The notes beneath the pieces are model-generated. The model did not search any database. It saw only the letters and a program-made list of their open reading frames with translations, and was not told where the DNA came from. Below, in pieces: positions 42,909 through 51,095 of a stretch of 64,000 nt of DNA; position 1 is the stretch's first letter; each line of letters starts with the position of its first letter. This DNA comes from Pseudomonas sp. LS-2. Lineage in GTDB: Bacteria > Pseudomonadota > Gammaproteobacteria > Pseudomonadales > Pseudomonadaceae. The DNA lies in contig NZ_QXTJ01000039.1 of the NCBI RefSeq assembly GCF_003605735.1, positions 537,090-601,089 on the forward strand. The letters run 5' to 3'. Made by a program: the position numbers and the translations under genes.

Positions 42909-44873
42909 TCATCCGCCTTGATTGGCGTTTTCGCTGAGGAAGATCGGCGCCAGCAAGGGCTTCATGCGCTCTCCACCCTTATCCGACAGATGATTTTCGT
43001 CCATGTATTGCGAGTATCCATCGAACTCCGCGCGGCAAATACCGGCCGGGCACATCAGGGCAGTCGGATCGATGATGCGCACTTGGGGGTCCTGCTCACT
43101 CAACTGATCGAACAGTGAGTTCAGAAACTGCTGACGCGCCAGATGCTCGGCAATCGGGCGACCCAGTCGCTCGGCAGATCGCCCCACCATCGCAAGGCTT
43201 GCCAGGCGCGCCACGGTGCCCTGTCGCTGCAAAGGCACTTCCTTGAAAATCCACACCCGCGCGCCCGCTTCTCGCAAGGTGTGAACCATCGCCGTCAGAT
43301 CCTTGGCCACTGCCTGTTCAGCGACGGGGCGACTGTCCTCGCGGTAGAGAACGTGCTGCATGTCGCCGTCCTCTTCGCCATACAGATACAGACTCCAGCG
43401 CGCCGCCAGCACCACATCGCGGATCTTGTGTTCGCGAATGGATTGCAGCGTAGCCTGATTGAAATCCTGGCACTGCTGACGGGTTTCATGCCCCAGAACC
43501 GGGAGGCAACCGGACAGACTGGCAAGCCAGACCGGGATGCCGTAACGCTCGGCGTCGGCCTCGATCGCGGGCTTCAAGGCGGCCGCGTGACTGTCGCCCC
43601 ATACCAGTTGAACGGGCGGAGTCTGCTCGTCGCCACCGAAACGACAAACTTTGGACAGGTCTTTACTGTTGCGCTGTAACAGGCAATCCATCTGCCCCTG
43701 CTGCCAGTCCCGTGCCTGTGCGTATTGCATCGCCTGTCCGGACAAACGGCCCGGCACGCCATCGGCTTCTCGAACAATCTGACCGGCCAGACCGATCACC
43801 AGCAGCGCTGCCAAACCCGTAGCCAAGACGGGTTTGCGCCCCGCCAGAAAACGCTTTTCACGAAACGGCAGCTCGACCAGACGCCAGCTCAACCAGGCCA
43901 GCGCCAGACTCAGCACAACCCAACCGGCAGCCTCCCACCCTTGCATGCCATCGACGGAAATCGCGTTGGCATAGACGAAAACCGGCCAATGCCACAGGTA
44001 CCAGGAATAGGAAATCAGACCGACGCCGACCATCCCGCGCAGGCTTAGCAGCCGCCCGACCAGCGTGGGCGACTGGCCTTGCGCCCAGATCATTGCCGTC
44101 GCGCCCAATACCGGCAACAACGCAGCCCAGCCGGGAAATGGCGTGTATTTGGTGAACCCGAAAATCGCGTACAACACTGCCGCAAGGCCGGCAAGGCTCA
44201 CCGCTTGATGCGTCCATGACGGCAGCTTGCGACCGGAGACTGGAATCACCGCCAGCATCGCGCCACACAACAACTCCCATGCGCGCATTGGCAGCAGAAA
44301 GAACGCTGCATCAGGCTGACGTTTGATCACCCAGACATTGAGCGCGAACGACACGATCAGCAGACCGAACAACATCCAGCGCCAATGCCGCAGAAAACGG
44401 GTCAACAACACCATCAATAACGGAAACAGGATGTAGTACTGCTCTTCAACAGATAGCGACCATGTGTGCAGCAGCGGCTTGAAGTCCGAGGCCGGGTTGA
44501 AATAGCCATCCTGGCGCATGAACAGGATGTTGGAGATGAACATCGCCTGATACCGCACCGCCCGACCGAGCTGCGAGTAATCGTTGGCGGGCATGATGAT
44601 CCACCCCACCAGCAGCACGGCGAGGATCAACACGCTCAGGGCGGGAATGATGCGACGGGCACGACGCGCCCAGAAATCGACGAAGCTGAAGCGTCCCGCG
44701 CTGATTTCTCGAAAGATGATCGAGGTGATCAGGTAGCCGGAAATGACAAAAAACACGTCGACGCCGACGAAACCGCCGCCGAAGGCGCCGAAGCCGAAGT
44801 GGTACAAGACCACCGGAATAACGGCCAGAGCCCGCAGCCCGTCGATGTCACGACGATTGCCAAAGGTATGCAT
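42909..44873 (-). CDS. Membrane O-acyltransferase with C-terminal SGNH domain (OafA/YrhL type)
   Basis: The 654-residue inner-membrane protein has an acyltransferase-3 domain of about 10 helices (1-370), starting RRDIDGLRALAVIPVVLYHF and with SLSVEEQYYILFPLL. A periplasmic SGNH hydrolase-like domain follows, with VWGDSHAAALKPAI (catalytic Ser in GDSH) and a late DENHLSDKGG providing Asp/His. Such proteins acetylate O-antigen, exopolysaccharide or peptidoglycan; the acceptor cannot be told. It is downstream of rho on the same strand with a terminator in between, so it is probably transcribed separately. Confidence 0.9.
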   Translation of the reverse strand: MHTFGNRRDIDGLRALAVIPVVLYHFGFGAFGGGFVGVDVFFVISGYLITSIIFREISAGRFSFVDFWARRARRIIPALSVLILAVLLVGWIIMPANDYSQLGRAVRYQAMFISNILFMRQDGYFNPASDFKPLLHTWSLSVEEQYYILFPLLMVLLTRFLRHWRWMLFGLLIVSFALNVWVIKRQPDAAFFLLPMRAWELLCGAMLAVIPVSGRKLPSWTHQAVSLAGLAAVLYAIFGFTKYTPFPGWAALLPVLGATAMIWAQGQSPTLVGRLLSLRGMVGVGLISYSWYLWHWPVFVYANAISVDGMQGWEAAGWVVLSLALAWLSWRLVELPFREKRFLAGRKPVLATGLAALLVIGLAGQIVREADGVPGRLSGQAMQYAQARDWQQGQMDCLLQRNSKDLSKVCRFGGDEQTPPVQLVWGDSHAAALKPAIEADAERYGIPVWLASLSGCLPVLGHETRQQCQDFNQATLQSIREHKIRDVVLAARWSLYLYGEEDGDMQHVLYREDSRPVAEQAVAKDLTAMVHTLREAGARVWIFKEVPLQRQGTVARLASLAMVGRSAERLGRPIAEHLARQQFLNSLFDQLSEQDPQVRIIDPTALMCPAGICRAEFDGYSQYMDENHLSDKGGERMKPLLAPIFLSENANQGG

Positions 44874-44913
44874 GACGCTCCTTGTCCCGAGTCATTGCGA
44901 CAGAAAAATTTTC

Positions 44914-44941
44914 AAAAAAAAGGGTGCCCCAAGGGACACCA
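44914..44941 (-). terminator. Terminator of rho
   Basis: Read on the minus strand: GGTGTCC-CTTG-GGGCACC with one G-T pair, then a run of eight T. It stands 24 bp after the rho stop. Confidence 0.85.
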
Positions 44942-44964
44942 CTTTTCTACAGCCGTTCAGCGAG

Positions 44965-46224
44965 TTACTTGCGCTTCATCGACAGGAAGAACTCATCGTT
45001 GGTCTTGGTCTGCTTCAACTTGTCGACCAGGAACTCGATGGCAGCCACTTCATCCATAGGATGCAGCAGCTTGCGCAGGATCCACATGCGCTGCAACTCA
45101 TCGTCGGCCGTCAGCAACTCTTCGCGGCGAGTGCCGGAACGGTTGATGTTGATGGCCGGGAAGACGCGCTTTTCAGCGATCTTGCGATCCAGAGGCAGCT
45201 CCATGTTGCCGGTGCCTTTGAATTCTTCGTAGATCACTTCGTCCATCTTCGAACCGGTTTCAACCAGTGCGGTGGCGATGATGGTCAGCGAGCCACCTTC
45301 TTCGATGTTACGAGCGGCACCGAAGAAGCGCTTTGGTTTTTCCAGCGCGTGGGCATCGACACCACCGGTCAATACCTTGCCGGAGCTTGGAATCACGGTG
45401 TTGTAGGCGCGAGCCAGACGGGTGATGGAGTCCAGCAGGATGACCACGTCCTTCTTGTGCTCGACGAGGCGCTTGGCCTTCTCGATCACCATTTCGGCGA
45501 CTTGCACGTGACGGGTTGGTGGTTCGTCGAAGGTGGAGGCAACCACTTCGCCGCGCACGGTGCGCTGCATTTCGGTCACTTCTTCCGGGCGCTCATCGAT
45601 CAGCAGAACGATCAGATGGACTTCAGGGTTGTTGCGGGTGATGTTCGACGCAATGTTCTGCAGCATGATGGTCTTGCCCGCCTTCGGCGGCGCAACGATC
45701 AGACCACGTTGACCTTTGCCGATCGGGGCACACAGGTCGATGACGCGACCGGTGAGGTCTTCGGTGGAACCGTTACCGGCTTCCATCTTCATGCGAACGG
45801 TCGGGAACAGCGGCGTCAGGTTTTCGAACAGAATCTTGTTCTTCGCGTTTTCTGGACGGTCGAAGTTGATGGTGTCGACCTTGAGCAGTGCGAAGTAACG
45901 CTCGCCTTCCTTCGGAGGGCGGATCTTGCCAACGATGGTGTCGCCGGTGCGAAGGTTGAAGCGGCGGATCTGGCTCGGCGAGACGTAGATGTCGTCTGGG
46001 CCGGCGAGGTAAGAGGCGTCTGCAGAGCGGAGGAAGCCGAAGCCATCCTGGAGGATCTCCAGCACGCCATCACCCGAGATTTCCTCGCCGCTTTTCGCGT
46101 GCTTCTTCAGCAGGGAGAAGATCACATCCTGCTTGCGCGAACGGGCCATATTTTCTATGCCCATCTGTTCGGCCATTTCGAGCAGATCGGTAATAGGCTT
46201 TTGCTTGAGTTCAGTCAGGTTCAT
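44965..46224 (-). CDS. rho: Transcription termination factor Rho
   Basis: The 419-residue hexameric RNA helicase has an N-terminal RNA-binding domain (GDGVLEILQDGFGFLRSADA, cold-shock-like) and an ATPase core with Walker A GLIVAPPKAGKT (about 173-184). It also shows Walker B-region DVVILLDSITRLARAYNTV and the Q/R-loop VLTGGVDAHALEKPKRFFGA. Length and sequence are standard for Rho. It lies downstream of trxA as in other pseudomonads; the leader 46225-46420 contains GC-rich repeats that may serve autoregulation. Confidence 0.97.
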   Translation of the reverse strand: MNLTELKQKPITDLLEMAEQMGIENMARSRKQDVIFSLLKKHAKSGEEISGDGVLEILQDGFGFLRSADASYLAGPDDIYVSPSQIRRFNLRTGDTIVGKIRPPKEGERYFALLKVDTINFDRPENAKNKILFENLTPLFPTVRMKMEAGNGSTEDLTGRVIDLCAPIGKGQRGLIVAPPKAGKTIMLQNIASNITRNNPEVHLIVLLIDERPEEVTEMQRTVRGEVVASTFDEPPTRHVQVAEMVIEKAKRLVEHKKDVVILLDSITRLARAYNTVIPSSGKVLTGGVDAHALEKPKRFFGAARNIEEGGSLTIIATALVETGSKMDEVIYEEFKGTGNMELPLDRKIAEKRVFPAININRSGTRREELLTADDELQRMWILRKLLHPMDEVAAIEFLVDKLKQTKTNDEFFLSMKRK

Positions 46225-46417
46225 ATAGGAATGACGTAATCATGTATGGAGGGGGAAATTAAGCTTTTGGCTTAATGAGGCCGCGCCGCAGAGAAGGCGA
46301 CAGGATCGCGTACAAATCGAAAGGAGAGCGTCGGCGACGGCTAGCAGGGGGCAACGGAGAAGCCGTTGCGGGGCCGAATGTACCACTTGATTTTCCAAGC
46401 GTCTAGTGCAACGCCAG

Positions 46418-46445
46418 AAAAAAGCCCCGCTATTTGCGGGGCTTT
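46418..46445 (-). terminator. Terminator of trxA
   Basis: The stem AAAGCCCCGC / GCGGGGCTTT (46421-46430, 46436-46445) has a TATTT loop. Read on the minus strand it ends in TTTTTT and lies eight bases after the trxA stop. Confidence 0.88.
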
Positions 46446-46452
46446 AGCGCCA

Positions 46453-46782
46453 TCAGATGTTGGCGTCGAGAAACGCTTGCAGCTGGGACTTGGACAGTGC
46501 GCCGACCTTGGTCGCCGCGACTTCACCGTCCTTAAACAGCATCAGGGTCGGAATGCCACGAACGCCGTGCTTGGCCGGGGTTTCCTGGTTTTCGTCGATA
46601 TTCAGCTTGGCAATGGTCAGCTTACCTTCGTACGTGCCGGCGATGTCGTCCAGAACCGGAGCGATCATTTTGCACGGGCCACACCACTCAGCCCAGTAAT
46701 CAACCAGTACAGGACCGCTAGCCTTCAGGACATCGGCTTCGAAGCTCGCGTCGCTGACGTGTTTGATAAGGTCGCTACTCAT
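46453..46782 (-). CDS. trxA: Thioredoxin 1
   Basis: The 109-residue cytoplasmic disulfide reductase has the active site WAEWCGPCKMIAPVLDDIA (Cys34/Cys37 region) and the cis-Pro motif GVRGIPTLMLFKDGE. The N-terminus is MSSDLIKHVSDASFEADVLK. It has its own terminator before rho. Confidence 0.97.
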   Translation of the reverse strand: MSSDLIKHVSDASFEADVLKASGPVLVDYWAEWCGPCKMIAPVLDDIAGTYEGKLTIAKLNIDENQETPAKHGVRGIPTLMLFKDGEVAATKVGALSKSQLQAFLDANI

Positions 46783-46925
46783 GAGATGTCTCCGAGGTCA
46801 TAGGCAAAAAAACGTGGACCATCATAACTGTGTCACGCCGTGACAGGAAGGCGCGGGCGATTGTCTCTTGCTATGAACCTACATGACTAGCTTTATTGAA
46901 GTGACCCCGACTTCACTTAGCGCCC

Positions 46926-47091
46926 GCTTCTGGCCAGAGGGCGTGGGAGCTTGGCTTGCCAGCGATTTGCCGGAAACCGGCAATAAAATCATGCGACCTT
47001 GCTGGGTCAGACACAACGCGGTAGCCGTATTCACTGCCAGTACCCGGCAGATCGCCTGCAAGCAGGGCTCCCACGGCCTCCGGCCAGAAGC
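46926..47091. repeat. Long inverted REP doublet, family C
   Basis: The left half is GCTTCTGGCCAGAGGGCGTG with GGAGCTTGGCTTGCCAGCGA. It is mirrored by CGCCTGCAAGCAGGGCTCCC and ACGGCCTCCGGCCAGAAGC. It fills most of the 311-bp gap between trxA and the FadR-type gene; no gene is seen there. It is the counterpart of the copy at 7344-7518. Confidence 0.85.
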
Positions 47092-47093
47092 AG

Positions 47094-47798
47094 CTATGCT
47101 CCAGGCGCGACGAACACGATTCCGGTCCGCAACGCAGCCCCTCTGATGTGTTCTTGCATGGCCTTCTGCGCAGGACCCGAGGCGTTGCGTGCCAGTGCGC
47201 GCAATATCTTGCGGTGCTCTTGCCAGGTTTCCATCGCCCTGCCGGCGCGAATGAACGGCAATTTCTGGCTCTCCAGAAAGATGTCGGCGCTGGCGGTGAT
47301 GATCCCGAGGATCGCCTGATTGCCGCTGGCGACCAGAATTCGTCGGTGGAAATCGAAATCCAGTTTTGCCGCGCAGTCGAAATCACCCGCCTTCAACTCC
47401 AGGCGCATGGCTTCGACGTTGTCTTCCAGCACATCGCGCTCGTCGGCGGTCAGCGTCACGGCCGCAAGCCCTGCCGCGAAGCCTTCCAGTGCATAGCGCA
47501 GTTGAAAAGTCTCTGAAGGCGACGCGTGGGCCGCATACGGCCAGGAAAAACCACTCGTGCTCTGTTGTGGTTCAGAAATCGCCTGAACGAAAACACCTTT
47601 CCCCGGCTGCACGCTGACCACGCCGAGGGCACTCAATGAAGACAATGCTTCGCGCAATGAAGCTCGACTGACCCCCAGCCGCACCGCCAGATCTCGCTGC
47701 GAAGGCAAGCTGTCGCCGGGGCCATAGCCTTGGTCGGCAATCAGTTTTCGGATCGCTTGAAAGGCGGCTTCAGGTACTGCAATCGGGCTCGGATGCAT
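47094..47798 (-). CDS. GntR/FadR family transcriptional regulator
   Basis: The 234-residue protein has an N-terminal winged helix-turn-helix (GPGDSLPSQRDLAVRLGVSR, then ASLREALSSLSALGVVSVQP) and a C-terminal all-helical FCD ligand domain (FQLRYALEGFAAGLAAVTLT, DFHRRILVASGNQAILG) with metal-binding His candidates. It is divergent from the amino acid ABC importer at 48057 and so probably controls it. Its last codons abut the family-C REP. Confidence 0.88.
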   Translation of the reverse strand: MHPSPIAVPEAAFQAIRKLIADQGYGPGDSLPSQRDLAVRLGVSRASLREALSSLSALGVVSVQPGKGVFVQAISEPQQSTSGFSWPYAAHASPSETFQLRYALEGFAAGLAAVTLTADERDVLEDNVEAMRLELKAGDFDCAAKLDFDFHRRILVASGNQAILGIITASADIFLESQKLPFIRAGRAMETWQEHRKILRALARNASGPAQKAMQEHIRGAALRTGIVFVAPGA

Positions 47799-47927
47799 GG
47801 CGACTCAGGCGCAATAACCGTGGAAAAAATCCTCTTGTATAGCCATCCCGAAGATTCGGCAAGTGACGCCCAAGCACGGGGCGCCGGGCCTTCCAGGCGC
47901 GCCAAAGCGGGGCGAACAATGCACCAA

Positions 47928-47940
47928 CTGTTCAGACCAG
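47928..47940. promoter_or_regulatory. Candidate FadR-type operator in the regulator/ABC divergent gap
   Basis: CTGTTCAGACCAG is an imperfect 13-bp palindrome that fits the TGxTxxxACCA pattern of FadR-subfamily sites. A related GACC half-site (TTAGACC) follows directly. It lies 117 bp before the binding-protein gene. Prediction only. Confidence 0.4.
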
Positions 47941-48056
47941 TTAGACCGCATACCGGTTGCAACCCGCATTTCGTGGTCGCGAATCAGCGGCTGGCATGAG
48001 CTGTGCACTGAAGCTTCGCCATCACCCACGACTCGCCCTGATTTCGGAGACGTCAC

Positions 48057-48842
48057 ATGACCAAGCGTTACAGCGCTCTGCTCGCCGCCTTGTTTGCCAG
48101 CCTCATGCTCGGCCAGGCCCCTGCCCATGCCAACGGCCTGGACGATGTGACCGCACGCGGCACTCTGAAAGTCGCGGTACCGCAAGACTTCCCGCCATTC
48201 GGCTCGGTTGGTCCGGACATGAAGCCACGCGGCCTGGACATCGACACCGCGCAGCTGATCGCCGATCAACTGAAGGTCAAACTTGAACTGACTCCGGTCA
48301 ACAGCACCAACCGCATTCCATTCCTGACCACCGGCAAGGTCGACCTGGTGATCTCAAGCCTGGGCAAAAACCCGGATCGCGAGAAAGTCATCGACTTCTC
48401 TCGCGCTTACGCGCCGTTCTACCTCGCGGTGTTCGGTCCGCCTGATGCTGCGATCAACGGCGTTGACGACCTGAAGGGCAAGACCATCAGCGTGACCCGC
48501 GGCGCCATCGAAGACATCGAGCTGACTGCCGTGGCCCCGAAAGAAGCCACTATCAAGCGCTTCGAAGACAACAACTCGACCATCGCTGCTTACCTGGCCA
48601 ACCAGACCGACCTGATCGCCAGCGGCAACGTGGTGATGGTTGCGATCAGCGAGAAGAACCCAAAGCGCATCCCGGCGCTGAAAGTGAAACTCAAGGACTC
48701 GCCAGTCTACGTCGGCGTGAACAAGGGTCAGCCTGAGCTGCTGGCAAAGGTCAATGAAATCCTTGAAGCCGCCAAGAAAGACGGTGCGCTGGAGAAGAAC
48801 TCGCAGACCTGGCTCAAGCAGCCTCTGCCTGCCGATCTCTGA
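48057..48842 (+). CDS. Periplasmic amino-acid-binding protein of an ABC importer
   Basis: The 261-residue protein has a signal peptide (MTKRYSALLAALFASLMLGQ APAHA) and the family-3 solute-binding fold: LDDVTARGTLKVAVPQDFPP, then GLDIDTAQLIADQLKV and LVISSLGKNPDREKVIDFSR. The family binds polar amino acids; the exact ligand is not readable. It leads a four-gene unit with two permeases and an ATPase. The ATG follows CGGAGACG. Confidence 0.92.
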   Translation: MTKRYSALLAALFASLMLGQAPAHANGLDDVTARGTLKVAVPQDFPPFGSVGPDMKPRGLDIDTAQLIADQLKVKLELTPVNSTNRIPFLTTGKVDLVISSLGKNPDREKVIDFSRAYAPFYLAVFGPPDAAINGVDDLKGKTISVTRGAIEDIELTAVAPKEATIKRFEDNNSTIAAYLANQTDLIASGNVVMVAISEKNPKRIPALKVKLKDSPVYVGVNKGQPELLAKVNEILEAAKKDGALEKNSQTWLKQPLPADL

Positions 48843-48882
48843 TCGTTGCTCCCCAGTTCACCGCATGCGATCCGAGGCTTAG

Positions 48883-49548
48883 ATGGCTTATCAGTTCGAC
48901 TTCATTCCAGTCCTGCAAAACGCTGACCTGCTGCTGCGCGGCGCCCTGTTCACGCTGGAACTGACCGCTATCGGCACCTTGCTCGGCGTCAGCGTCGGGA
49001 TTGTCGGCGCGATCGTCAGAGCCTGGAAGATCCAGCCGTTCTCGGCGATCTTCGGGGTCTATGTCGAGCTGATACGCAACACGCCGTTTCTCGTACAACT
49101 GTTCTTCATCTTCTTCGGCCTGCCGTCACTGGGGCTGCAGATTTCCGAATGGCAGGCGGCGGTGCTGGCGATGGTGATCAACCTGGGAGCCTACTCGACA
49201 GAAATCATTCGTGCCGGCATTCAGGCGATTTCTCGCGGGCAGCTGGAAGCCTCGGCTGCGCTGGCGATGACGCGCTTCGAAACGTTCCGCCATGTGGTGC
49301 TGGTCCCGGCGCTGGGCAAGGTCTGGCCGGCGCTGAGTAGTCAGATCATCATTGTCATGCTCGGCTCAGCGGTCTGTTCGCAAATCGCGACCGAAGAACT
49401 GAGCTTCGCCGCGAACTTCATCCAGTCGCGCAACTTCCGTGCGTTCGAGACCTACATCATCACCACGCTGATTTATCTGTGCATGGCGCTGCTGATTCGT
49501 CAGTTGCTGGCCTGGATCGGTCGTCGCTACATCGCAAGGAGCCGCTGA
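48883..49548 (+). CDS. Amino acid ABC transporter permease (HisM/GlnP family), first
   Basis: The 221-residue protein has about five membrane helices. It opens FIPVLQNADLLLRGALFTLE and has the EAA loop GQLEASAALAMTRFETFRHVVLVPAL. RNTPFLVQLFFIFFGLP is the family signature. It overlaps the next permease by one base (TGATG), so the two are co-translated and form the membrane heterodimer. Confidence 0.93.
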   Translation: MAYQFDFIPVLQNADLLLRGALFTLELTAIGTLLGVSVGIVGAIVRAWKIQPFSAIFGVYVELIRNTPFLVQLFFIFFGLPSLGLQISEWQAAVLAMVINLGAYSTEIIRAGIQAISRGQLEASAALAMTRFETFRHVVLVPALGKVWPALSSQIIIVMLGSAVCSQIATEELSFAANFIQSRNFRAFETYIITTLIYLCMALLIRQLLAWIGRRYIARSR

Positions 49549-50195
49549 TGGATTTCACTCTCTGGGACATCGTGCGCAACTTGCTCACGGGCCTGCAATG
49601 GACGCTGGCGCTGTCGCTGGTGGCGTTCATCGGCGGCGGCGTAATCGGGCTGCTGGTGATGACGATGCGCATCTCTGAAAAGGCTTTGTTTCGCCGGCTT
49701 GCTCGTTGCCACATCGAGTTGTTTCAAGGCACGCCATTGCTGATGCAGCTGTTTCTGGTGTTCTTTGGCGTGGCGCTGCTGGGTGTGGACATTTCGCCAT
49801 GGCTGGCGGCGGCACTGGCGTTGACCTTGTTCACCAGCGCCTATCTGGCCGAGATCTGGCGCGGCTGCGTTGAATCGATTTCCAACGGTCAGTGGGAGGC
49901 TTCGGCCAGTCTGGCGCTGACCCCTTTCGAGCAACTGCGCTACGTGATCCTGCCGCAAGCGCTGCGTATCGCGGTCGCGCCGACAGTGGGTTTCTCGGTG
50001 CAAGTGGTCAAAGGCACGGCGGTGACTTCGATCATCGGCTTCACCGAGCTGACCAAGACCGGCGGCATGCTTGCCAACGCCACGTTCCAGCCTTTCATGG
50101 TCTATGGCTTCGTCGCCCTGGGCTACTTCCTGCTTTGCTACCCGCTGTCGCTCAGCGCGCGCTACCTGGAAAGGAGACTTCATGCCTCTGCTTAG
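49548..50195 (+). CDS. Amino acid ABC transporter permease, second
   Basis: The 215-residue partner permease begins MDFTLWDIVRNLLTGLQWTL and has FQGTPLLMQLFLVFFGVAL and the EAA loop GQWEASASLALTPFEQLRYV. I use ATG 49548, which overlaps the preceding stop; the frame is open further upstream inside the first permease. It overlaps the start of the ATPase gene by 14 bases. Confidence 0.93.
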   Translation: MDFTLWDIVRNLLTGLQWTLALSLVAFIGGGVIGLLVMTMRISEKALFRRLARCHIELFQGTPLLMQLFLVFFGVALLGVDISPWLAAALALTLFTSAYLAEIWRGCVESISNGQWEASASLALTPFEQLRYVILPQALRIAVAPTVGFSVQVVKGTAVTSIIGFTELTKTGGMLANATFQPFMVYGFVALGYFLLCYPLSLSARYLERRLHASA

Positions 50196-50916
50196 AATTT
50201 CCGCCCTGCACAAATACTATGGTGACCACCACGTTCTCAAAGGCATCGACCTGAGTGTCGAGGAAGGTCAGGTCGTGGCGATCATTGGCCGTAGCGGCTC
50301 GGGCAAAAGCACGCTGCTGCGCACGCTCAATGGGCTGGAGTCGATCAACGACGGCGTAATCGAAGTCGATGGCGAGTACCTGGACGCTGCACGCGCAGAC
50401 CTGCGTAGCTTGCGACAGAAAGTCGGAATGGTTTTCCAGCAGTTCAACCTGTTCCCGCACCTGACTGTCGGCGAGAACGTGATGCTCGCGCCACAGGTCG
50501 TGAAGAAGGTCTCGAAAGCCGAAGCGACCAGGCTGGCGAAGGAAATGCTCAACCGCGTGGGTCTGGGCGAGAAGTTCGATGCCTTCCCTGATCGCTTGTC
50601 AGGGGGTCAGCAGCAACGCGTCGCGATTGCCCGCGCCCTGGCAATGTCACCGAAGGTACTGCTCTGCGACGAGATCACCTCGGCCCTGGACCCTGAACTG
50701 GTCAACGAAGTGCTCAGCGTGGTTCGAGAGCTGGCCAAAGACGGCATGACGCTGATCATGGTGACCCACGAGATGCGTTTCGCCCGCGAAGTCGGCGACA
50801 AGCTGGTGTTCATGCATCAGGGCAAGGTCCATGAAGTGGGCGATCCGCGCGAACTGATGGCCAACCCGAAGACGCCAGAGCTGGCGAACTTCATTGGGTC
50901 GGTGGAGCAGGCCTGA
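50182..50916 (+). CDS. Amino acid ABC transporter ATP-binding protein (GlnQ/HisP family)
   Basis: The 244-residue ATPase has Walker A GRSGSGKSTLLRTLNGLE, Q-loop VFQQFNLFPHLTV, signature LSGGQQQRVAIARALA, Walker B VLLCDEITSALDPE and the switch His in MVTHEMRFA. It energises the two permeases. ATG 50182 follows AAAGGAGAC inside the end of the second permease gene. Confidence 0.95.
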   Translation: MPLLRISALHKYYGDHHVLKGIDLSVEEGQVVAIIGRSGSGKSTLLRTLNGLESINDGVIEVDGEYLDAARADLRSLRQKVGMVFQQFNLFPHLTVGENVMLAPQVVKKVSKAEATRLAKEMLNRVGLGEKFDAFPDRLSGGQQQRVAIARALAMSPKVLLCDEITSALDPELVNEVLSVVRELAKDGMTLIMVTHEMRFAREVGDKLVFMHQGKVHEVGDPRELMANPKTPELANFIGSVEQA

Positions 50917-50930
50917 ACATCGCAGGCCAC

Positions 50931-51018
50931 TGTAGGAGTGAGCTTGCTCGCGATGGCGGTAGATTAGTCGACACTGCACCGCCTGAGCGGACGAATCGCG
51001 AGCAAGCGCACTCCTACA
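50931..51018. repeat. REP pair, family B
   Basis: Arms TGTAGGAGTGAGCTTGCTCG and CGAGCAAGCGCACTCCTACA lie between the ABC importer operon and ppx. Confidence 0.88.
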
Positions 51019-51095
51019 GGTTTTGACGTCTTCGCGTTTGGCGGCAGTGATGGATCGTGGCACGATGTCGGGGTTATCGACCGAGACCTTTGACC

